Shown: in pieces, positions 19,304 to 22,682 of the stretch
Layout of the letters: each line of letters starts with the position of its first letter
How positions within the stretch are numbered: the first letter of the stretch is position 1
NCBI GenBank assembly: GCA_017608575.1
Contig: JAFCFP010000015.1
Coordinates: 1 to 22,682, forward strand
DNA from: Candidatus Iainarchaeum sp.
GTDB lineage: Archaea; Iainarchaeota; Iainarchaeia; Iainarchaeales; DTGL01
Direction: 5' to 3'
Length of the DNA stretch: 22,682 bases
The notes under the pieces: model-generated
Database searches by the model: none
What the model was told of the DNA's origin: nothing
The model's input: only the letters and a program-made list of their open reading frames with translations
Made by a program: the position numbers and the translations under genes

Positions 19304-19429
19304 ATGGATTTTGAACTTGTCATTGAATGCCGTGGAAAAGAATCCAGGGAAAAAGGCAATCTTTCCTTGCAAGAAGTGCTTTCATTAACTGACAAAAAAA
19401 TAGTTGAATTAATCAAAGGGGAGAAATAA
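19304..19429 (+). CDS. Small hypothetical protein (41 aa) between S15 and S3ae
   Basis: ATG immediately follows the S15 stop, and the TAA overlaps the S3ae ATG by one base. The protein reads MDFELVIECRGKESREKGNL, SLQEVLSLTDKKIVELIKGE and K. The pattern is a likely beta strand followed by two short helices. Tight spacing on both sides, codon use like its neighbours and GGGGAG before S3ae support it as a real gene. In other archaea the KEOPS subunit Pcc1 often sits between S15 and S3ae, but this product is half its length and shows no convincing match. No function is assigned. Confidence 0.6.
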   Translation: MDFELVIECRGKESREKGNLSLQEVLSLTDKKIVELIKGEK

Positions 19430-20007
19430 TGGCAGCCAAGCAAAAAACAATGGACAAGTGGAAGAAAAAGAAATGGTTTGAGATTCTCGCACCAAAATCG
19501 TTTGATGAAAAAAAGATAGGTGAAACACCTGCTGAAAAAAACACTCTTTTAATAGGCAGAACTGTTGTCATGTCATTGGACAATCTTACAGGGCAAAGAA
19601 AACAGAGAAGCGTTAAGGTAAAATTCAAAATAAAGTCAGCCCAAGAGTCAAAGGCATTCACTGAAATTGTTGGGCATGAAATTGACCACTCTTACATCAG
19701 AAGGCTCTCACGCAGGAGACAAAGCAAAATAGACCTAATTACAAAAGTGAAAACAAAGGACAGAAAAAATGTTGCAGTTACTGCGGTTTGCCTTGCCCAA
19801 AAAATAGAGCGAGCGAAAGAAAAACGCATAAGAAAATTAATGGAAAAAATCATTGTTGAAGAAGCCGGAAAAAACGAATTCGACAAATTGATTCAGGAAT
19901 TCCTCTTCGGTGTAACAACAAGCAAGATATTAAAGCAAGCAAGAGAGATTGCAAAAATCAAAAGAATTGAAATTGTAAAATCTAAATTGCTGGAAGGTAA
20001 AAAATGA
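19429..20007 (+). CDS. rps3ae: 30S ribosomal protein S3ae (S1e)
   Basis: This 192-aa archaeal/eukaryotic ribosomal protein has DKWKKKKWFEILAPKSFDEK at the N-terminus. GRTVVMSLDNLTGQRKQRSV, the EIVGHEIDHSYIRRLSRRR loop and C-terminal helices (GVTTSKILKQAREIAKIKRI, EIVKSKLL) are all family features. It lies near the mRNA exit channel and contacts initiation factors. The length is normal, and there is no Lys/Glu tail of the kind found on L7Ae, S6e and S24e. It overlaps the DUF92 gene by 4 nt (ATGA). Confidence 0.96.
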   Translation: MAAKQKTMDKWKKKKWFEILAPKSFDEKKIGETPAEKNTLLIGRTVVMSLDNLTGQRKQRSVKVKFKIKSAQESKAFTEIVGHEIDHSYIRRLSRRRQSKIDLITKVKTKDRKNVAVTAVCLAQKIERAKEKRIRKLMEKIIVEEAGKNEFDKLIQEFLFGVTTSKILKQAREIAKIKRIEIVKSKLLEGKK

Positions 20008-20681
20008 ATACTGCCTATTTAGAGGCAACAGCTATTCTTGCAACACTTCTTTTTTTCACAATTTTTTCATACAAAAAAAGATTCCTTGACTTGGATGGAA
20101 TAATAATTGCAAACATCCTTGGCTTGTTTGTTTTTCTCCTCGGCGGAATACACTCCTTTCTCCTAATGGTCTTCTTTTATATAGTGGCAGAAGCAAGCAC
20201 AAGGCTTGGCAGAAAAGGAACAAAAACAGAACACGAACAGCGAACAATAGGAAACGTAATTGGAAACAGTGGTGCGGCAATACTCACACTGTTATTCCAT
20301 TCGCAGATCGGCTTCTTTGGAGCAATATCCGCTGCACTGGCTGACACGCTTTCCTCGGAAATAGGACTGCTTTCCAAAAAAAAGCCAAGGCTTATAACAA
20401 CATTTGAAGAAGTTGAGCCTGGAACCAATGGAGGAGTTACATTGCTTGGAATTTTCGCAGCAACAATAGGGGCAAGCCTTATTGGTTTATTCTATTTCAT
20501 TGTTGCCCAAAATGTTTTCCATGCAATAATTATTGCAATTGCTGGAGTTTGCGGTTCATTGGTTGATTCTTATTTTGGGGCAAAATTTGAACTAAAAGGA
20601 ATACTCAATAACACAGAGGTTAACTTTATTGGCTCAGCTTCAGGCGCAATGATTGCAAAATTCCTTTCCCTCTTTTTTTGA
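20004..20681 (+). CDS. DUF92 family membrane protein (phytyl-phosphate kinase-like)
   Basis: This 225-aa integral membrane protein of the DUF92/TIGR00297 family has five or six hydrophobic helices. Signature segments are LDLDGIIIANILGLFVFLLG near the N-terminus, IGNVIGNSGAAILTLL, ALADTLSSEIGLL, the conserved VEPGTNGGVTLLG and GSLVDSYFGA. Plant and cyanobacterial relatives (VTE6) phosphorylate phytyl phosphate, so a polyprenyl-phosphate kinase role is plausible in an archaeon with isoprenoid lipids; this is inferred from the family. The ATG overlaps the S3ae stop. The TGA abuts the convergent SppA stop with no gap. Confidence 0.88.
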   Translation: MNTAYLEATAILATLLFFTIFSYKKRFLDLDGIIIANILGLFVFLLGGIHSFLLMVFFYIVAEASTRLGRKGTKTEHEQRTIGNVIGNSGAAILTLLFHSQIGFFGAISAALADTLSSEIGLLSKKKPRLITTFEEVEPGTNGGVTLLGIFAATIGASLIGLFYFIVAQNVFHAIIIAIAGVCGSLVDSYFGAKFELKGILNNTEVNFIGSASGAMIAKFLSLFF

Positions 20682-21599
20682 TCAAGAACTTATTTTAAAA
20701 CCAGTTTTTGAAAGCCCCTCCCTGAAGCTCTTGCCAAAGGAATAACCAGCATTCGAAAACAAGTCAACCAATGAAAATTTTTTAACCTCGTAGCTTTTAA
20801 TAGCAGGGTTTTCAATGCCGGCGAGTTCACCAGCGCGTTTAATTGCATCCTTTCTTGTGCCAAGCTCATCAATCAAACCAACTTCAAGGGCCTGTTTGCC
20901 TGTGAGGATTCTGCCATCTGCCACTTTTTCAAATTTTTCTCTATCAAGCCTTGCTCCACGGTATTCAATTACTTTTTCCTTAAAATCGTCTTTTGCCTGT
21001 TCAACTATTTGCTGCAGGTATTCCTTTTCCTTATCAGTCATTTCCCTAAAAGGGCTTCCCATGTCCTTCATTTCACCACTTTTAAAAACCCTCATCCCAA
21101 TGCCAAGTTTTTCAAGAAGCCCACTGTAATCAGGAACAATTGAAATTGTTCCAATGCTTCCAGTGAGTGAGTCCTCGTCTGCTATTACAAGGCTGGCAGA
21201 GGACGCAACATAATAGCCAGCGCTTGCACCAACATCAGAAATCCAGGCAACAACTGGTTTTTCCTTTTTCACTTCAAGTATTTCATTGGTTATCTGCTTT
21301 GTGGCAACTGGTGTTCCACCAGCAGAGTTTATTTCAAGCAGTACTGCAGAAACAAGCGGGTCATTCTTTGCCTTTTCAAGCTCGTCAACAATATCAAAGG
21401 CTGTTTTGTTTGATTCAAACAATGCCTCTTCGTTTGATATTTCGCCTTTTATTCTAATCAATGCAACATTGCCGCCAAGCATTGGAATGCCTGTATTAAA
21501 CATGAGGACGAATGAAAGCAGCAATGCAAAAGCAACAAGTACAAAAATGCCAACTCCAATTATCAATAAAACCATTTTTTTGCCATCTTTCTTTGCCAT
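20682..21599 (-). CDS. sppA: Signal peptide peptidase SppA (S49 family)
   Basis: This protein of about 305 aa has a single N-terminal membrane anchor (residues ~9-33, MVLLIIGVGIFVLVAFALLL). The S49 serine peptidase domain follows, with EINSAGGTP, the nucleophile Ser126 in DVGASAGYY and the general base Lys178 in SGEMKD. The 52-residue spacing equals that of characterised Ser/Lys SppA enzymes. TGSIG and GRILTGKQALEVGLIDELGT are further signatures. It cleaves leftover signal peptides in or at the membrane, with the catalytic part outside. ATG at 21599 is preferred to GTG at 21623, because the TATA box (21634-21627) would start transcription near 21604. Confidence 0.94.
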   Translation of the reverse strand: MAKKDGKKMVLLIIGVGIFVLVAFALLLSFVLMFNTGIPMLGGNVALIRIKGEISNEEALFESNKTAFDIVDELEKAKNDPLVSAVLLEINSAGGTPVATKQITNEILEVKKEKPVVAWISDVGASAGYYVASSASLVIADEDSLTGSIGTISIVPDYSGLLEKLGIGMRVFKSGEMKDMGSPFREMTDKEKEYLQQIVEQAKDDFKEKVIEYRGARLDREKFEKVADGRILTGKQALEVGLIDELGTRKDAIKRAGELAGIENPAIKSYEVKKFSLVDLFSNAGYSFGKSFREGLSKTGFKISS

Positions 21600-21626
21600 T
21601 TTTTTACTCTCCCAAAATTCCACATT

Positions 21627-21634
21627 ATTTAAAT
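21627..21634 (-). promoter_or_regulatory. TATA-like box for sppA
   Basis: The self-complementary ATTTAAAT is centred about 31 nt from the ATG at 21599. A second AT-rich stretch (TTTAGATAAATAA, from about 21650) precedes carS on the other strand. The 85-bp interval is therefore a divergent promoter for sppA and the carS-archaeosortase unit. Confidence 0.5.
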
Positions 21635-21684
21635 GATTATCATTTATTATTTAGATAAATAATTTTAAAGAATGGTTGGATTCC

Positions 21685-22191
21685 ATGGAGTTTCTCATTG
21701 CATTAGTCCTCTATACAATCCCTTTATACATAACAAATGCTTCCGCCATGCTTTTCGGTGGAGGAAAGCCCTTGGACCTCGGTAAAAAAATAAACGGCTT
21801 GCCTGTGCTTGGAGAGGGAAAAACAATAAGAGGAACGCTGGCTGGATTTTTCTTTGGCCTTGTTTCAATTTTCACAATAAACTATTTTTTTTCAAGCATC
21901 ACTGAAAGCATTATTGGCAATTACCTACTTTTCGGCATGCTTTTATGCTCTGGGGCAATCCTTGGGGATATATGCGCTTCATTTATTAAAAGGCGCCTTG
22001 GATTAAAAAGAGGCCATCCAGTAATATTGCTTGACCAATTGGACTTTGTATTTGGTGGAATTTTGCTGAGTCTTTTAATAAGAGTGCCTTCACTGATTGA
22101 AATAGCAATTATCGCAATTGTTACATTAATAGCCCACAAAATAACAAATTTTGCTGCATTCAAGCTTAAAATGAAAAAGGTGCCCTGGTGA
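21685..22191 (+). CDS. carS: CDP-archaeol synthase
   Basis: This 168-aa polytopic membrane enzyme transfers CTP onto digeranylgeranylglyceryl phosphate, giving CDP-archaeol, the precursor of polar archaeal lipids. Family motifs are NASAMLFGGGKPLDLGKKI, GEGKTIRG, GDICASFIKRRLGLKRG and LDQLDFVFGG. The length is normal. ATG at 21685 was chosen over TTG at 21676. The gene overlaps the archaeosortase-like gene by 4 nt (GTGA), which implies co-translation. Confidence 0.95.
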   Translation: MEFLIALVLYTIPLYITNASAMLFGGGKPLDLGKKINGLPVLGEGKTIRGTLAGFFFGLVSIFTINYFFSSITESIIGNYLLFGMLLCSGAILGDICASFIKRRLGLKRGHPVILLDQLDFVFGGILLSLLIRVPSLIEIAIIAIVTLIAHKITNFAAFKLKMKKVPW

Positions 22192-22682
22192 AAAACAAAA
22201 CAGAAAAACCTGGCCTGAAATCAATTGTGTACAAGCACAAGAAAAGCATTGTATTTGCATTGAAATTTTTCGCCATATTCGGCATAGCCCAGTCCATTAT
22301 TTTCTTTGCCCCAATGAATGCGCTGACAAACTTTATTGCCCAAATAGAAGCAAATGCCCTTGGCTTTGAAGCATTGAATGACTCAATTATTGCCGCTGAC
22401 TCAGTGTATGTAATAACAAATTCTTGCACTGGCCTTGTCTCTTGGAGCATCCTCGGTGCAATAATTTTTTCACTCAAAAAACCAGGGTTTTTAAAAAAGG
22501 CATTAATGACATTTCTTGGCGGCATAACGCTTTTCATTTTGAACCTTGCAAGGGTTGCAATGGTTATTATTGCCGGAGCAACATTCAACAGCAACATTGC
22601 AGAAATTGCTCATGCAATAAGCTGGTTTGTTATGTCTGGTTTTGTCATTGGATTGTGGTTTATTTTGACAAAAAAGGCAACA
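22188..22682 (+). CDS. Archaeosortase/exosortase family protein, partial (3' end off window)
   Basis: The frame opens at GTG 22188 inside the carS stop and stays open to the window edge, giving 165 residues with no stop. A basic N-terminus (MKNKTEKPGLKSIVYKHKKS) precedes several hydrophobic helices. The catalytic triad positions of the exosortase/archaeosortase family are visible: Cys80 in TNSCTGLVS, Arg122 in LNLARVAMV and His142 in EIAHAISW. Archaeosortases cut C-terminal sorting signals (PGF-CTERM type and others) at the membrane and can attach a lipid to the new C-terminus. The subtype cannot be told from this part. Confidence 0.85.
   Translation, partial: MKNKTEKPGLKSIVYKHKKSIVFALKFFAIFGIAQSIIFFAPMNALTNFIAQIEANALGFEALNDSIIAADSVYVITNSCTGLVSWSILGAIIFSLKKPGFLKKALMTFLGGITLFILNLARVAMVIIAGATFNSNIAEIAHAISWFVMSGFVIGLWFILTKKAT

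Noticed and set aside
19304..19429. Annotating the 41-aa ORF as Pcc1
   Set aside because: Position is suggestive, but the length is half that of Pcc1 and no signature residues match.
1..22682. tRNA, rRNA and CRISPR genes
   Set aside because: No T-loop-like tRNA signature, rRNA segment or regularly spaced repeat array was found by eye. A covariance-model search would be needed to exclude small guide RNAs.

Overview
This window is a gene-dense, AT-rich archaeal chromosome segment. It carries archaeal-type information-processing genes: ribosomal proteins S2, S6e, S15, S24e, S27ae, S28e, S3ae, L7Ae and L24e; aIF5B and aIF2-gamma; RNA polymerase subunits Rpo10 (tail only) and Rpo7; Spt4; archaeal GluRS; and Kae1 and Bud32. 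TATA-like boxes lie about 25 nt upstream of several first-gene starts, which is typical of archaeal promoters and often implies leaderless mRNAs. CarS, an archaeosortase-like protein and a DUF92 protein point to an isoprenoid-lipid membrane. Short intergenic gaps, ATGA overlaps and many small ORFs would suit a DPANN-type archaeon (for example Diapherotrites or a relative), but this placement is inference.

Layout: 1-90 is the tail of rpoN, followed by rpsB and a MEMO gene. Next come a TrmB-family regulator and gltX, each with its own promoter. From 4362 to 13812 runs one tightly packed plus-strand cluster: L7Ae, S28e, L24e, ndk, dut, aIF5B, S6e, aIF2-gamma, a PIN protein, Rpo7, Spt4, S24e, S27ae, a CPBP protease, Sua5 and Kae1. 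The minus-strand genes at 13817-14628 encode a 57-aa coiled-coil protein and a four-helix membrane protein, and a winged-helix regulator lies at 17584-18006. Bud32 follows on the plus strand, then S15, a 41-aa ORF, S3ae and the DUF92 protein. A convergent SppA is followed by a divergent carS-archaeosortase pair that runs off the right edge.

The main discovery is a discrete 2.9-kb mobile element at 14672-17571. It is bounded by perfect 24-bp terminal inverted repeats and flanked by an 8-bp direct repeat (GGTTATTG) that looks like a target-site duplication. It inserted between the winged-helix gene and the membrane-protein promoter, inside the stretch separating kae1 from bud32. It holds a cluster of tiny membrane ORFs, a decayed SWIM-finger transposase that has lost its catalytic core, a 44-aa ribbon-helix-helix gene with its own repeat-rich operator, an unrecognised 380-aa protein and a 107-aa tail-anchored protein. 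It therefore looks like a non-autonomous, cargo-carrying transposon.

The second discovery is that three ribosomal proteins in the window (L7Ae, S6e, S24e) carry nearly the same Lys/Glu-rich C-terminal tail. It is encoded by closely related DNA, including a 79-bp perfect match between L7Ae and S24e, so the tail appears to have been copied from gene to gene.

Functional themes are translation and its regulation, t6A tRNA modification (Sua5, Kae1, Bud32), nucleotide metabolism (Ndk, Dut), and archaeal lipid synthesis coupled to protein processing (CarS, archaeosortase). No rRNA, tRNA or CRISPR array was recognised.
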